50,780 nt of DNA from Mesorhizobium sp. (GCF_017306585.1 NZ_JAFKIC010000128.1:1-50780), one strand, 5' to 3'; shown: positions 15,275 through 24,186, numbered from the stretch's first letter. Numbers and translations are program-made. The notes: generated from the sequence alone by a model not told the origin.

Positions 15275-16833
15275 GATGAAACCCGCGAAGCCATGGCTTG
15301 ACGCTCGGCCTGCGCCGCTGTCACCGAACGCAGCACGCGATCTTCCCCGCCTTCGCCACGGCCGAATTCGTCGACGATACGGCCATCGGCCACCACAAGG
15401 CAGCGGTCGCAAAGGCCGATCAATTCCTCCAGCTCCGAGGCGACGATAAGCAGCGCGACGCCCTTGTCAGCCAGCTCGACCACCAGCCGGTAGATCTCGT
15501 GGCGGGTCGCGGCATCGACACCCTTGGTCGGCTCGTCGAGCAGCAGCACGGTCGGCGCCCGCATCAGCACGCGGGCAAACAGCAGCTTCTGCTGGTTACC
15601 GCCGGAGAGATGGGTGACGGAAGCCTGCGGCGACGAGGCCTTGACGTTGAGCGCGCGCATGGCCGCCAGGATGGAGCTCTTTTCCACCCCACTCCGAACC
15701 ACGCCGTTGCGTGACAGCGGGCCGAGATTGCCGATGGTGATGTTGGCGCCGACCGGCAGGTTGAACAGCAGGCCATCCCGCTTCCGGTCCTCGGTCAGCA
15801 GCGCGATGCCGGCGGCACGAGCATCACTTGGCGACTTGATCGTGGTGGGTTGTCCGGCAACGCGAATCTCGCCCTCGGCATGCACCCGGCCATAGATGCC
15901 GTGCAGGATTTCGCTGCGGCCGGACCCGAGCAGCCCCGCCAGCCCGACGATCTCGCCGGCCGCCACCGAAAGGTTGATGTCATTGGCGCCATGCACGGCG
16001 CCGCTATGGCCGGCTACGGTGAGGTGGCGGACCTCAAGCGCGGCCGGCGCGCCGACCGGTGCCGCGTGCTCGGGAAACAGCCGCTGCAGCCTCTGGCCCG
16101 ACATGGAGAAAATGAAGGTTTCGGCGTCGAAATCCTCTCTTGCGATCCTGAACGCGACCTGCCCGTCGCGCAGCACGGTGGCGCGGTCGCAGATGGCGAG
16201 CACTTCCGGCAGGCGATGGGTGATGTAGATCATCGCCACGCCCTGTGCCTTGAGGCGGCGCAGCACGGCAAACAGCGCATCGACTTCCGTGCCCGACAGC
16301 GAGGCGGTCGGCTCGTCCAGCATCAGCACGCGCGGCTTCATGACGATGGCGCGGGCGATCATCACCAGATGCCGTTGCGCCGAAGTCAGCGACGCGACAT
16401 AGGCTCTGGGGTTGATGTCGATGCCGAGGTCGGCGAAAATCTCGCCGGCCCGCTGCTCGAGCCTGCGCTGGCGCACCAGCACGCCGTCGCCGAGGCCGGT
16501 GCGTCCTGCAAAGACATTCTCCGCCACCGACAGCTGTTCGAGAATCTCGATTTCCTGCGGCACGTAGCCGACACCGTTCGATCGCGCATCCGCCGGCGAG
16601 GCAAAGCTGACCGGCTGGCCGTCGAGCATGATGGTGCCGGTGTAGGACCCGGCCGGATGCACGCCGTTGAGGATCTTGACCAGTGTCGACTTGCCGGCGC
16701 CGTTCTGGCCGAGCAGGGCGTGGATCTCGCCGGCGACGACATCGAAATCGACGCCGCGCAGCGCCTGCACGCCGCCGAAATTCTTGGCGATCGCGGTGGC
16801 CGAAAACAGGGGCTGTGGTGAGACGTTGGACAC
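15271..16833 (-). CDS. Sugar ABC transporter, double ATP-binding protein
   Basis: A 520-residue tandem ATPase. First domain: Walker A GQNGAGKSTLVKIL, LTSAQRHLVMIARAI, Walker B VLMLDEPTASL. Second domain: GSGRSEILHGIYG, LSGGNQQKLLFARVL, VLLLDEPTKGVD. It energises the permease at 17903 and binding protein at 16884, in operon order permease, binding protein, ATPase, SDR. A perfect 12-bp hairpin (16850-16876) separates it from the binding-protein gene. Substrate unknown; a pentose or sugar alcohol is typical for the family. Confidence 0.9.
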   Translation of the reverse strand: MSNVSPQPLFSATAIAKNFGGVQALRGVDFDVVAGEIHALLGQNGAGKSTLVKILNGVHPAGSYTGTIMLDGQPVSFASPADARSNGVGYVPQEIEILEQLSVAENVFAGRTGLGDGVLVRQRRLEQRAGEIFADLGIDINPRAYVASLTSAQRHLVMIARAIVMKPRVLMLDEPTASLSGTEVDALFAVLRRLKAQGVAMIYITHRLPEVLAICDRATVLRDGQVAFRIAREDFDAETFIFSMSGQRLQRLFPEHAAPVGAPAALEVRHLTVAGHSGAVHGANDINLSVAAGEIVGLAGLLGSGRSEILHGIYGRVHAEGEIRVAGQPTTIKSPSDARAAGIALLTEDRKRDGLLFNLPVGANITIGNLGPLSRNGVVRSGVEKSSILAAMRALNVKASSPQASVTHLSGGNQQKLLFARVLMRAPTVLLLDEPTKGVDAATRHEIYRLVVELADKGVALLIVASELEELIGLCDRCLVVADGRIVDEFGRGEGGEDRVLRSVTAAQAERQAMASRVSS

Positions 16834-16849
16834 GAAAACCCTCCCGGAA

Positions 16850-16876
16850 CGCCGGACCCGCGCTGCGGGTCCGGCG
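16850..16876. repeat. Perfect 12-bp hairpin between binding protein and ATPase
   Basis: CGCCGGACCCGC (16850-16861), loop GCT, exact complement GCGGGTCCGGCG (16865-16876). No T-run follows on the transcribed (minus) strand, so it is more likely a 3'-end stabiliser or partial terminator for the binding-protein message than a full stop. Confidence 0.8.
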
Positions 16877-16883
16877 GCATGTT

Positions 16884-17906
16884 CTACTGGCCGGCGCTGT
16901 CCAGCATCTTGTAATAGGGGTCGAGGTCGGCCGCAGTGATCACCTTGGCCGGCAACGGGTTGAGATAGGGCACGGTCTTGCCCTGGGCGAGATCGCCGAG
17001 AAGCTCGGCCACCTTGGCGCTTTCCTCATAGAGCGGCTGCGCGACGATGCCGTAGGCTGCTCCCGATTTCACCAGGTCGAGATTCTGCCTGATATAGTCC
17101 ATGCCGACGATGACGACGTCACGTCCTGCCTTGCGGGCGGCTCCCGACCAGGTCTGGATGCTGTTGCCGGTGGTGCCGAAGGCGGCGGTCACGTCGGGAT
17201 TGCCTTGCAGGATGGCAACCGCCTTGGCTTCGGCGGCGGAGGGTTCGAAACCTTCCATCTGCGTGTCCAACACCTTGATGCCAGGATACTTCGCCGCGAT
17301 GGTCTTGCGGAAGGCATCCGACATGGCGTTCTCGGTGTCGTTGGATGCGCCCTGGGTCAGCGCCACGGTGCCCTTGCCGCCCAGCTTGTCGCCGATAGCG
17401 ATCGCGGCGTTGGTGCCGGCCTCGGCGATGTTCTCGCCGGTGGCCGCCTTCAGGCCGTTGACGGTGCCTTCGGGCGGCAGCACGTGCCAGGTGACGATCG
17501 GAAAGCCTTCCTTGGCCAGCTTGGAGATGTAGGAATAGATTGCGGGATCGGGACCGTAGACGCCGATGGCGTCGTATTTGGTGCGGGCAAGAGCGGCTTC
17601 GGCCAGCGGCAGGGTCGCGGGAATATCCCAGTTGGTCGCGCTCGGGTCGCCGACCACCTCGCAGGTATAGCCCAGTTCCTTGCACTTGTTGAGGAAGCCC
17701 GCCTGCATCAGCCGGTGCACGGGATGATCCTTCATCGCCTGCACCCAGAGCAGGTGCACGTCGGCCGCCTGGGCGACGCCCGCCGAGCCTATCGATGCGG
17801 CAACCGTCGCCGCGACGAGTGTCGCGCGGATCAGTCCGTTCTTCAGATTGATATCATGCCTTACCTCCCTTGGTCCGCCGGCTTCTGCCGGCGCGATTGC
17901 TTTCAA
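16884..17906 (-). CDS. Sugar ABC transporter, periplasmic substrate-binding protein (start uncertain)
   Basis: A type-1 sugar-binding protein of about 310-340 residues. It has a signal peptide (LIRATLVAATVAASIGSAGVAQA-AD in outline), then VHLLWVQAMKDHPVHRLMQAGF and the domain-crossing IVGMDY late in the sequence. The start is odd. The only start codon with a good ribosome binding site (GGGAGG, six bases ahead) is an ATG at 17858 that is out of frame and reads only four codons before TGA. In frame, the choices are TTG at 17906, overlapping the permease stop but without a ribosome binding site, or a CTG near 17844 that overlaps the mini-frame's TGA. Partner of 17903 and 15271. Confidence 0.82.
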   Translation of the reverse strand: MKAIAPAEAGGPREVRHDINLKNGLIRATLVAATVAASIGSAGVAQAADVHLLWVQAMKDHPVHRLMQAGFLNKCKELGYTCEVVGDPSATNWDIPATLPLAEAALARTKYDAIGVYGPDPAIYSYISKLAKEGFPIVTWHVLPPEGTVNGLKAATGENIAEAGTNAAIAIGDKLGGKGTVALTQGASNDTENAMSDAFRKTIAAKYPGIKVLDTQMEGFEPSAAEAKAVAILQGNPDVTAAFGTTGNSIQTWSGAARKAGRDVVIVGMDYIRQNLDLVKSGAAYGIVAQPLYEESAKVAELLGDLAQGKTVPYLNPLPAKVITAADLDPYYKMLDSAGQ

Positions 17907-18913
17907 GCGCCGGCGATGAAGTAGCGGCGGCGCACGATGTCGAGCCCGACCGCCATGACCATGATCACGCCGACCGCGATCTGCTGCCAGTTCGAGTTGA
18001 CGCCGATGACGACGAGGCCGCTCTGCACCACCTTCAGCATCAGGATGCCGACGACGCCGCCAGCCACCGTGCCGGCGCCGCCGAACAGGCTGACGCCGCC
18101 GACCACGACGCCGGCGATGACGGTCAGTTCCCAGCCGCTGCCGATCGAGGTGCCGCCGCTGCCGAGATCGGCCATGACGAACATGCCGGCGATCGCCGAC
18201 AGCGCGCCGACGGTGATGAAGGCGCCGATCTTGTAGGCATTGGTGTTGATGCCGACGAGATGCGCCACTTCCTTGTTGCCACCCGTGGCATACATGTTGC
18301 GGCCGAGCACGGTGCGCCGCAGCACGAAGTCGGCGACGATGGCCGCGACGATGAAAAAGGCGAAGCTCCAGCCCAGCCCGAAGACGAGATCGGCGCCGCC
18401 GATCGTGTTGATCGCCTCCGGCAGGGGATAGACCGGATAGCCGCCGGTCACCACCTGGATCAGGCCCTGGCCGATGAACAGCATGCCGAGCGTCTGGATG
18501 AAGGCGGGAATGCCCAGCCTGACGACGATCAGCCCGTTGAGCAACCCGATCAGCGCGCCGACGCCGATGCCGCCGAGAATGCCGACGCTCACCGGCAGCG
18601 CGGCGGCGGTCATCAGCTTGGCGGCGACCACCGCGGACAGGCCGGCCACCGAGCCCACCGACAGGTCGAACTCGCCGGCGACCAGCAGAATGGTCTGGCC
18701 GATGGCGATGATGCCGACGAAGGACACGACGTTGAGAATGGCGCGGATGTTACGCTCCGACAGGAAGGCCGGTTCGAGCAGCCAGAAGAAGGCAATCAGC
18801 AACGCCATGGCCGCCAGCACGCCGACCTCGCCGACGGCTATGAGGCTGATCAGCCGCCGCCGCAAAGACCGTGCATCCGCGATCGGCGAACCTGTTTCGG
18901 CCGCGCTGTTCAT
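17903..18913 (-). CDS. Sugar ABC transporter, permease
   Basis: A 336-residue RbsC-type inner-membrane channel with about nine hydrophobic segments. Landmarks are GQTILLVAGEFDLSVGSVAG and VVVGGVSLFGGAGTVAG. The ATG at 18913 follows GGGAGG, so an upstream in-frame start at 18961 is disfavoured. It is the first gene of the minus-strand operon and diverges from the LacI gene at 19165. Its promoter region holds two perfect palindromes (18968-18983 and 19004-19017). Unusually, the permease precedes the binding protein. Confidence 0.9.
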   Translation of the reverse strand: MNSAAETGSPIADARSLRRRLISLIAVGEVGVLAAMALLIAFFWLLEPAFLSERNIRAILNVVSFVGIIAIGQTILLVAGEFDLSVGSVAGLSAVVAAKLMTAAALPVSVGILGGIGVGALIGLLNGLIVVRLGIPAFIQTLGMLFIGQGLIQVVTGGYPVYPLPEAINTIGGADLVFGLGWSFAFFIVAAIVADFVLRRTVLGRNMYATGGNKEVAHLVGINTNAYKIGAFITVGALSAIAGMFVMADLGSGGTSIGSGWELTVIAGVVVGGVSLFGGAGTVAGGVVGILMLKVVQSGLVVIGVNSNWQQIAVGVIMVMAVGLDIVRRRYFIAGA

Positions 18914-18967
18914 CCTGACCTCCCTGGCGGCGCCGGGGCCGGCTCTCGCGGCCGGCTCCATTCACCC

Positions 18968-18983
18968 GTGCCGGTTCCGGCAC
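18968..18983. promoter_or_regulatory. Palindrome GTGCCGGTTCCGGCAC in the divergent permease/LacI region
   Basis: Seven-base perfect arms (GTGCCGG/CCGGCAC) around TT, 55 bp before the permease start. It resembles a LacI-type operator with a central symmetric CCGG-rich core but is not the TGGTACCGGTATCA word. It could instead be a leader hairpin. Confidence 0.45.
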
Positions 18984-19003
18984 GCTCCTCGCCGCCATTA
19001 AGA

Positions 19004-19017
19004 TTATAATATTATAA
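19004..19017. promoter_or_regulatory. Perfect AT palindrome TTATAATATTATAA
   Basis: A 14-base perfect palindrome between the divergent permease (18913) and LacI (19165) genes. It contains TATAAT on both strands and shares ATTATAAT with the four-copy ATTATAATAGCAT motif but lacks GCAT. It could be overlapping -10 boxes or a degenerate GntR site. Confidence 0.5.
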
Positions 19018-19164
19018 CTTGTCAACGATGAAGTTCGCGCTTCCCGGGGACAGCATGGGCCGTCGCTGGAAAGCATCGGCCGCAACCGCTATGAATTGGC
19101 ATTTGACGCATGATCCTCAGCACATTGCCTGCTGCGGGTAGGGCACTGTTTGGAGCCATTCGAC

Positions 19165-20199
19165 ATGACCGGCAGGGAGGATGATCCAGGCGGGAAAAAG
19201 CCGCAGCGTCTCGGTGTCCGCGAGATCGCCAAGCGCGTCGGCGTCGCGCCGATGACGGTGTCGCGCGCACTGTCCAATCCCGACATGGTATCGCCGGAAA
19301 CGCGCGCCAAGGTGCTCGAGGCGATAGAGCAGGCCGGCTTCGTACCCAACCGGCTGGCCTCCAGCATGCGCGGCAATGGCCGCATGATCGGCACGGTGGT
19401 GCCGCCGCTGATCAATTCGGGCATCGCCGAACAGGTCCAGGGCATGTCCGACGAGTGCCATGAGAGCGGTTATTCGATGCTCCTGGTGCAGGGCGAGTTC
19501 ACGCAGGAGGCCGAGGACAAGGCGATCCGGGCCCTGCTCGGCTGGCGCCCGGTCGGCATGATCCTGCAGAGCTTCGTGCAGAGCGAGACCGCCCGCGCGC
19601 TCCTCAAGAGCAGCGGCGCGCCGGTGGTCGAGATTTCGGAGATCAAGGGCCGCAAGCCGATCGACATGGTCGTCGGCGTCTCCAACTTCGAAACGGCCTA
19701 TGCCATGACCATGCATCTGGCGGCCAAGGGCTATAAACGCATCGGCTTCGTCTCGACGCCCATCCATGGCAATGACCGCCTGCGGCAGCGCCGCACCGGC
19801 TACCATGCGGCGCTCACCGAACTCGGCTTCAAGAACCACGCCGACATGGAGGTCGAGGTGCCGATCACCGCGCAGGGCGGCGCCGAGGCGCTGGTGACGC
19901 TGACGTCGCGCCACAAGGACATCGACGCCATCTTCTTTTCCAGCGACACGCTGGCCGTGGGCGCCGTGCAGGAATGCCACCGCCGGGGTTGGGCGGTGCC
20001 CGGCAGGATCGCCATCGCCGGCTATGGCGACATGGATCTCGCCGCGCAGCTCTACCCGCCGCTGACAACGGTGAAGGTCAACCGCTACGAGATGGGCCGG
20101 CGCGCCGTCCGGCAATTGCTGGCAAGGCTCGGCGGCAACACCAAGGTTCCGACCATCACCAGCCTCGGCTTCGAGATCGTCGATCGCGAGAGTGCCTAA
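19165..20199 (+). CDS. LacI-family regulator of the gluconate-repressor (GntR of E. coli) type
   Basis: 344 residues. The helix-turn-helix is at about residues 17-40 (REIAKRVGVAPMTVSRALSN), followed by a hinge (FVPNRLASSMRG) and a periplasmic-binding-protein-like effector domain. The recognition helix VGVAPMTVSR and features such as AVGAVQECHRRGWAVPGRIAI resemble E. coli GntR/IdnR, whose operator core is TACCGGTA. The window has three copies of TGGTACCGGTATCA, making this protein their most likely binder (inference). The ATG at 19165 follows GGAG by nine bases; a TTG at 19150 is also in frame. It is divergent from the 17903 operon. Confidence 0.88.
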   Translation: MTGREDDPGGKKPQRLGVREIAKRVGVAPMTVSRALSNPDMVSPETRAKVLEAIEQAGFVPNRLASSMRGNGRMIGTVVPPLINSGIAEQVQGMSDECHESGYSMLLVQGEFTQEAEDKAIRALLGWRPVGMILQSFVQSETARALLKSSGAPVVEISEIKGRKPIDMVVGVSNFETAYAMTMHLAAKGYKRIGFVSTPIHGNDRLRQRRTGYHAALTELGFKNHADMEVEVPITAQGGAEALVTLTSRHKDIDAIFFSSDTLAVGAVQECHRRGWAVPGRIAIAGYGDMDLAAQLYPPLTTVKVNRYEMGRRAVRQLLARLGGNTKVPTITSLGFEIVDRESA

Positions 20200-20227
20200 C
20201 TTTCCTTGCGGTCAGGGGTCCTCCAGC

Positions 20228-20326
20228 TTCGTCATCCTAGGGCGAAGCAGCAGCGCAGCGGCGTCGCGGAGACCCTATGGTCTGCGCCGCGTCGCTACGC
20301 TCCTTGCTCCGCCCTAGGATGACGAA
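20228..20326. repeat. Long intergenic palindrome (rhizobial REP/RIME-like element)
   Basis: Seventeen-base perfect arms, TTCGTCATCCTAGGGCG (20228-20244) and its complement (20310-20326), enclose further partly self-complementary sequence (AAGCAGCAGCGCAGCGGCG against CGCCGCGTCGCTACGCTCC). It fills the gap between the convergent LacI and dehydratase genes, where it may act as a bidirectional terminator. I recognise the arm sequence as a common intergenic repeat in Mesorhizobium-like genomes (from memory). Confidence 0.8.
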
Positions 20327-20327
20327 C

Positions 20328-21512
20328 TCACGGGAGGCTGTGCGTCCCCGCCTGTTCCCGCCGCCCGAGGCGTTTTTCCCAACCTTCCGCATGGACGTTG
20401 AGATAGGCGTTGGGATCGTACGGATGCTCCCTGATCGCCTCGACATTGAGGTCGATGCCCAGGCCCGGCGCGTCGGGCAGCGACAGATGGCCGTTGTCCG
20501 GATTGACCTTGGGGTGCCAGGTCACCAGATCGCGGGTCCATGGGTCGTTGAAGGCGTCGAAATGCTCCTGGATGAGGAAGTTCGGCACCGCCGCCGCCAG
20601 TTGCAGGCAGACCGCCGTCGCGACCGGCCCGCCGCTCTGGTGCGGTGCGATGTGGCTGCCATGGGCGAAGGCGAGATTGGCCACCTGCATCGACGGCGCG
20701 ATGCCGCCGAGCGACATCGGCTCGGGCTGGAAGATGTTGACGCCGCCGCCGGCCGCAAGCGTGTAGAACTGGCCGACCGTGTCGTACATCTCGCCGGTCG
20801 CCACCGGGATCGGCGAGCGATGCGCAACTTCGTGCACCGTCTCCTGCCGGTCGCGCGAGGTCGGTTCCTCCCACCAGTAGATGTCGAGATCAGCGAATTT
20901 TTGCGCCGCCTGCAGGGCCGCGATCTCGGTGAAGCGGGCATGGACGTCGATCAGGATGCGCGTATCCGCCGGCAAACGATCGCGCAGCATGCGGCAGATC
21001 GCGTAGGACAGGTCGAGCTCCTCGCGCGAGATGAAGCCTTGCGCGGTCCCGAACGGATCGAGCTTGAATGCCTTGAAGCCTTTGGCCAGCACAGCCTTGG
21101 CGGCCTCCAAAAAGGCTTCGGGCGTGCGCTCTGTCCGGTACCAGCCATTGGCGTAGCCGAGCACGCTGTCGCGCACCTGGCCTCCGAGCAGTTGATGGAT
21201 AGGCGCGCCGAGGCTTTTGCCGAGAATGTCCCAGCACGCGACCTCGATTGCGGCGATGACGGTGCGGTGGATATGGCCGCCATCGAGCGAAACGCTGTCC
21301 AGCATGCGCTTGGCCAATGCGTTGATGCGGCGCGGATCCTGGCCGATGGCGAGATGCTTCAACTCATGCACGCCGGCTTCGGTCGTCCTGATGAAGCCGT
21401 TCAGCGTGCCTTCGCCGATGCCGTGGATGCCCTTGTCCGTGTGCACTTTGACAAAGAGCCAGTTCTTCCAGCCGGCGCCGACGGTGAAGGTTTCGATCTC
21501 GGTGATTTTCAT
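20328..21512 (-). CDS. Enolase-superfamily acid-sugar dehydratase (DgoD-like)
   Basis: 394 residues of the mandelate racemase/muconate lactonizing superfamily, which abstract the proton alpha to a carboxylate using Mg2+. An N-terminal capping domain (KITEIETFTV, GEGTLNGF, IGQDPRRI) is followed by the barrel: lysine in FKLDPFG, the acidic/histidine pair in LIDVHARF, metal ligands in WWEEP and ATGEMYD, and the catalytic histidine in APHQSGGP. DVH plus APHxxxGP matches the D-galactonate dehydratase pattern. Predicted product: a 2-oxo-3-deoxy sugar acid. It is the last gene of the minus-strand run SDR, transketolase N, transketolase C, dehydratase. Confidence 0.88.
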   Translation of the reverse strand: MKITEIETFTVGAGWKNWLFVKVHTDKGIHGIGEGTLNGFIRTTEAGVHELKHLAIGQDPRRINALAKRMLDSVSLDGGHIHRTVIAAIEVACWDILGKSLGAPIHQLLGGQVRDSVLGYANGWYRTERTPEAFLEAAKAVLAKGFKAFKLDPFGTAQGFISREELDLSYAICRMLRDRLPADTRILIDVHARFTEIAALQAAQKFADLDIYWWEEPTSRDRQETVHEVAHRSPIPVATGEMYDTVGQFYTLAAGGGVNIFQPEPMSLGGIAPSMQVANLAFAHGSHIAPHQSGGPVATAVCLQLAAAVPNFLIQEHFDAFNDPWTRDLVTWHPKVNPDNGHLSLPDAPGLGIDLNVEAIREHPYDPNAYLNVHAEGWEKRLGRREQAGTHSLP

Positions 21513-21519
21513 GCCGGTC

Positions 21520-22509
21520 CTACCCCAACCCTTTTATCGTCGCGACCATGGCGTCTGTCGTCAGGCCGTATTTCGCCTGCAAGGTCGGCACGGCGCCGCA
21601 TTCGATGTAGCGGTCCGGCAGGCCGATCCGGGCCACTTTCCTGGTAATGCCGGCATCGAACAAGGTCTCGACGACAAGGCTGGCGAGGCCGCCGACCACG
21701 ACATGGTTCTCCGCCGTCACGATGGTCCTGACCCCGGCGGCGAATTCCGCCACGGCCTCGGCGTCGAACGGCTTGATCGTCGGTATGTGCAGGACGCCGA
21801 CCGAGATGCCATGCTTTTGCAAGGCGTCGGCCGCGTCCAGCGCCCGCTCTGTCATGAAGCCGGTCGCGATGATGCCGATATCGCTTCCCTCGCGCAGCCG
21901 GCGCGCCTTGCCGATCTGGAACCGATAGCCCGGCTCGAACACCACCGGCACGCTGCCGCGCAGCAGCCGCATGTAGACCGGCCCCCGATGCTCGGCGATG
22001 GCCTCCGTCGCGGCTTCGATCTCGGTTGCGTCGCAGGGATCGATGATGGTGAGCCCCGGGATCATGCGCATCAAGGCGAGATCCTCGATCGCCTGGTGCG
22101 TGCCGCCATAGCCGGTTGTCAGTCCAGGCAGGCCGGCGACGATCTTCACGTTGAGATTTGAGTGGGCAAGCGCGATGGCGACAAAGTCATAGGCGCGCCG
22201 CGTCGCGAACACACCGTAGGTCGTGGCGAACGGCACCTTGCCGGTGCGCGCCAGCCCGGCGGCGACGGCAACCAGATTCTGCTCCGCCATGCCGACATTG
22301 AAGAAGCGCTCGGGAAACGCATCGCGAAACGGATGGATGTCGGTGTACTTGCCGAGATCAGCTGTCAGAGCGACAATATCGGGCCGGGTCTGGCCGAGCC
22401 GCGCCAGCGCCTTGCCGAACGGCGCCTCGATGCTGCGCCGTCCGCCGCCCACCGCCTCGTCCTGGCCCATGGCCAGCGTCCGTCCGGCCTCCATCGCCGC
22501 GCCGCTCAT
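21520..22509 (-). CDS. Split transketolase, C-terminal subunit
   Basis: 329 residues with the pyrimidine-binding (E1beta-like) and C-terminal domains of transketolase. The pyrimidine-binding motif with catalytic glutamate is NVGMAEQNLVAVAAGLA, followed by FATTYGVFATRRAYD and the C-terminal domain (IGIIATGFMTERALDAA). It pairs with the 22506-23354 product; the genes overlap by four bases (ATGA), typical of obligate partners. Two-gene transketolases often act on unusual or non-standard ketoses. The first about 20 residues are poorly conserved; the next methionine would also be plausible. Confidence 0.9.
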   Translation of the reverse strand: MSGAAMEAGRTLAMGQDEAVGGGRRSIEAPFGKALARLGQTRPDIVALTADLGKYTDIHPFRDAFPERFFNVGMAEQNLVAVAAGLARTGKVPFATTYGVFATRRAYDFVAIALAHSNLNVKIVAGLPGLTTGYGGTHQAIEDLALMRMIPGLTIIDPCDATEIEAATEAIAEHRGPVYMRLLRGSVPVVFEPGYRFQIGKARRLREGSDIGIIATGFMTERALDAADALQKHGISVGVLHIPTIKPFDAEAVAEFAAGVRTIVTAENHVVVGGLASLVVETLFDAGITRKVARIGLPDRYIECGAVPTLQAKYGLTTDAMVATIKGLG

Positions 22510-23354
22510 CGGGCATCTCCCATGGTCTTTTCGAACTCGGCGATGATGCCGTCCCACCGCGCGATGTCGATGCGGAAGAAGTGCGACTTCTCGGATGTCT
22601 CGATGCGGGGCACGCCCTTGCCGGGCAAGGTGCGCAGCACGATCGCCTTCGGCCTGCCGTTGCGCTCGCGCGCCTGGGCCAGCGCTTCTACGATCGCGGT
22701 CATGTCGTTGCCGTCGATCTCCACGGTCTGCCAGCCGAAGGCGCGCCACTTGTCGGCGACCGGCTCCATGTCGAGCACCACCGGCCCGTCGGCCTGGATG
22801 CCGTTGCAGTCGATCAGCGCCACCAGCCCGTCGAGCCCGAAATGGCTGGCCGACATCGCCGCTTCCCAGGTAGAACCTTCCTGCATCTCGCCGTCGGAAA
22901 GCTCCACGAAGACGCGCGCATCGGAATGGTCGACGCGAAGGCCCAGCGCCTGGCCGACACCTTGCCCCAGCCCGTGGCCGAGCGAACCGCCGATGACCTC
23001 GACACCCGGCGTCGTGTCGAGCGTGGACATTTCGAGCCGGCTGTTGTCGGCGCCGTAGGTGATGAGCTCGTTGACAGGGATGATGCCGGCCTCGGCCAGC
23101 GCGGCCCACAGCGCGATCGAATAGTGTCCGGTCGAAAGCAGGAAGCGGTCACGGTCGGCCCAGGCCAGATTGTCCGGGTCGTAGCGCAACTCGTGGAAGT
23201 AAAGCGCCGCCAGGGCGTCGGCGATGCCGAGACCCTGGCCGATGTAGCCCTGCCCCTGCCCACGGGCCATGGTCAGCATATGGCGCCGCAGCCTTGTCGC
23301 CTTGCGTTCGAGCGCGCCGATATCGGCGCTGCCGGGGGGAGAATTTCGCAGCAT
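22506..23354 (-). CDS. Split transketolase, N-terminal (thiamine diphosphate) subunit
   Basis: 282 residues containing the diphosphate-binding domain of transketolase. GGSLGHGLGQGVGQALG provides the family histidine, and the ThDP motif begins ELSDGEMQEGSTWEAAM and runs to LIDCNGIQ, with SDG in place of the more common GDG. It transfers two-carbon ketol units together with the 21520 product. It lies five bp downstream of the SDR stop and is presumably transcribed from the promoter at 24187-24215 with the LacI-type motif. Confidence 0.9.
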   Translation of the reverse strand: MLRNSPPGSADIGALERKATRLRRHMLTMARGQGQGYIGQGLGIADALAALYFHELRYDPDNLAWADRDRFLLSTGHYSIALWAALAEAGIIPVNELITYGADNSRLEMSTLDTTPGVEVIGGSLGHGLGQGVGQALGLRVDHSDARVFVELSDGEMQEGSTWEAAMSASHFGLDGLVALIDCNGIQADGPVVLDMEPVADKWRAFGWQTVEIDGNDMTAIVEALAQARERNGRPKAIVLRTLPGKGVPRIETSEKSHFFRIDIARWDGIIAEFEKTMGDAR

Positions 23355-23358
23355 CGGA

Positions 23359-24153
23359 TCAGTCCTTGTCGAGCCCGCCCGACATGTTGAGCCGTTCGGC
23401 GGTCATGTAATCAGGCGCGTCGAGGCAGAGCCAGACGACTGCTTCTGCCACCTCGGCGATTTCGGCGCGGCGGCCGAGCGGGATGCGGCGGGTGCGCTCG
23501 TCGAGAAAGGCCTGCAGGTCGTTGCGGCCATTGGCGCGGGCGAGATCGACCTCGGTCGACCGCTGCATCTCGGTGTCCATCATGCCCGGCGCCAGGCTGT
23601 TGACCAGCACGCCATAGGGCGCCAGCGCCACGGCAGCGGCGCGGGTGATGGAATCGACGCCGGCCTTGCTCGCCGTATAGGCGGTGTAGTCGGGCAGGGC
23701 CATGCGCGAGCCCGGCGAGGTGATGTTGACGATGCGGCCGGAGCGCTGGTCGCGCATGATGCGCCCGGCAGCCTTGCAGGCCATGGCAAGCGCGGTGACA
23801 TTGAGCGCCAGCGTGCGTGTCCAGGCCCTGAAGGTGGCGTCGAGAAACGGCTCGATGACGCCATAGCCGGCATTGTTGACCAGGATGTCGATGCCGCCCC
23901 AGCGCTCGACCACTTTTGTGACCGCCGCCTCCGGCGCGCCTTCGAGCGTGAAGTCGCCAACGATGCTTTCGGTCCGCGCGCCGGTCTCGCTGATCAGCCT
24001 GACGGTCTCGGCCAGCCCCTCGCCATTGATGTCGGTGACCGCGACGGCGCAGCCGCGCCGGGCAAGCTGGATCGCGACCTCACGGCCAAGGCCGCCGGCT
24101 GCCCCGGTGACCAGGGCTCTCCTGAGCGCGTCGGTTTGATTTTCAGCAGGCAA
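23359..24153 (-). CDS. SDR-family oxidoreductase
   Basis: A 264-residue canonical short-chain dehydrogenase: VTGAAGGLG (about residues 15-23), DILVNNAGYG, IVNITSPGS with the active-site serine, and catalytic Tyr/Lys in AYTASKAG. The start is TTG at 24153, supported by GGGAGGG eight bases upstream; the next in-frame methionine would cut into the cofactor fold. It heads the minus-strand operon with the split transketolase and the DgoD-like dehydratase. A plausible role is oxidation or reduction of the sugar acid or its keto product. Its promoter overlaps a TGGTACCGGTATCA site. Confidence 0.88.
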   Translation of the reverse strand: MPAENQTDALRRALVTGAAGGLGREVAIQLARRGCAVAVTDINGEGLAETVRLISETGARTESIVGDFTLEGAPEAAVTKVVERWGGIDILVNNAGYGVIEPFLDATFRAWTRTLALNVTALAMACKAAGRIMRDQRSGRIVNITSPGSRMALPDYTAYTASKAGVDSITRAAAVALAPYGVLVNSLAPGMMDTEMQRSTEVDLARANGRNDLQAFLDERTRRIPLGRRAEIAEVAEAVVWLCLDAPDYMTAERLNMSGGLDKD

Positions 24154-24186
24154 GCGAACACCCTCCCGGTGGCCATCTTGACGAAA

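Noticed and set aside
22510-23109. An upstream extension of the transketolase C-terminal frame
   Set aside because: It is the shadow of the N-terminal subunit gene; the ATGA overlap at 22506-22509 gives the natural start.
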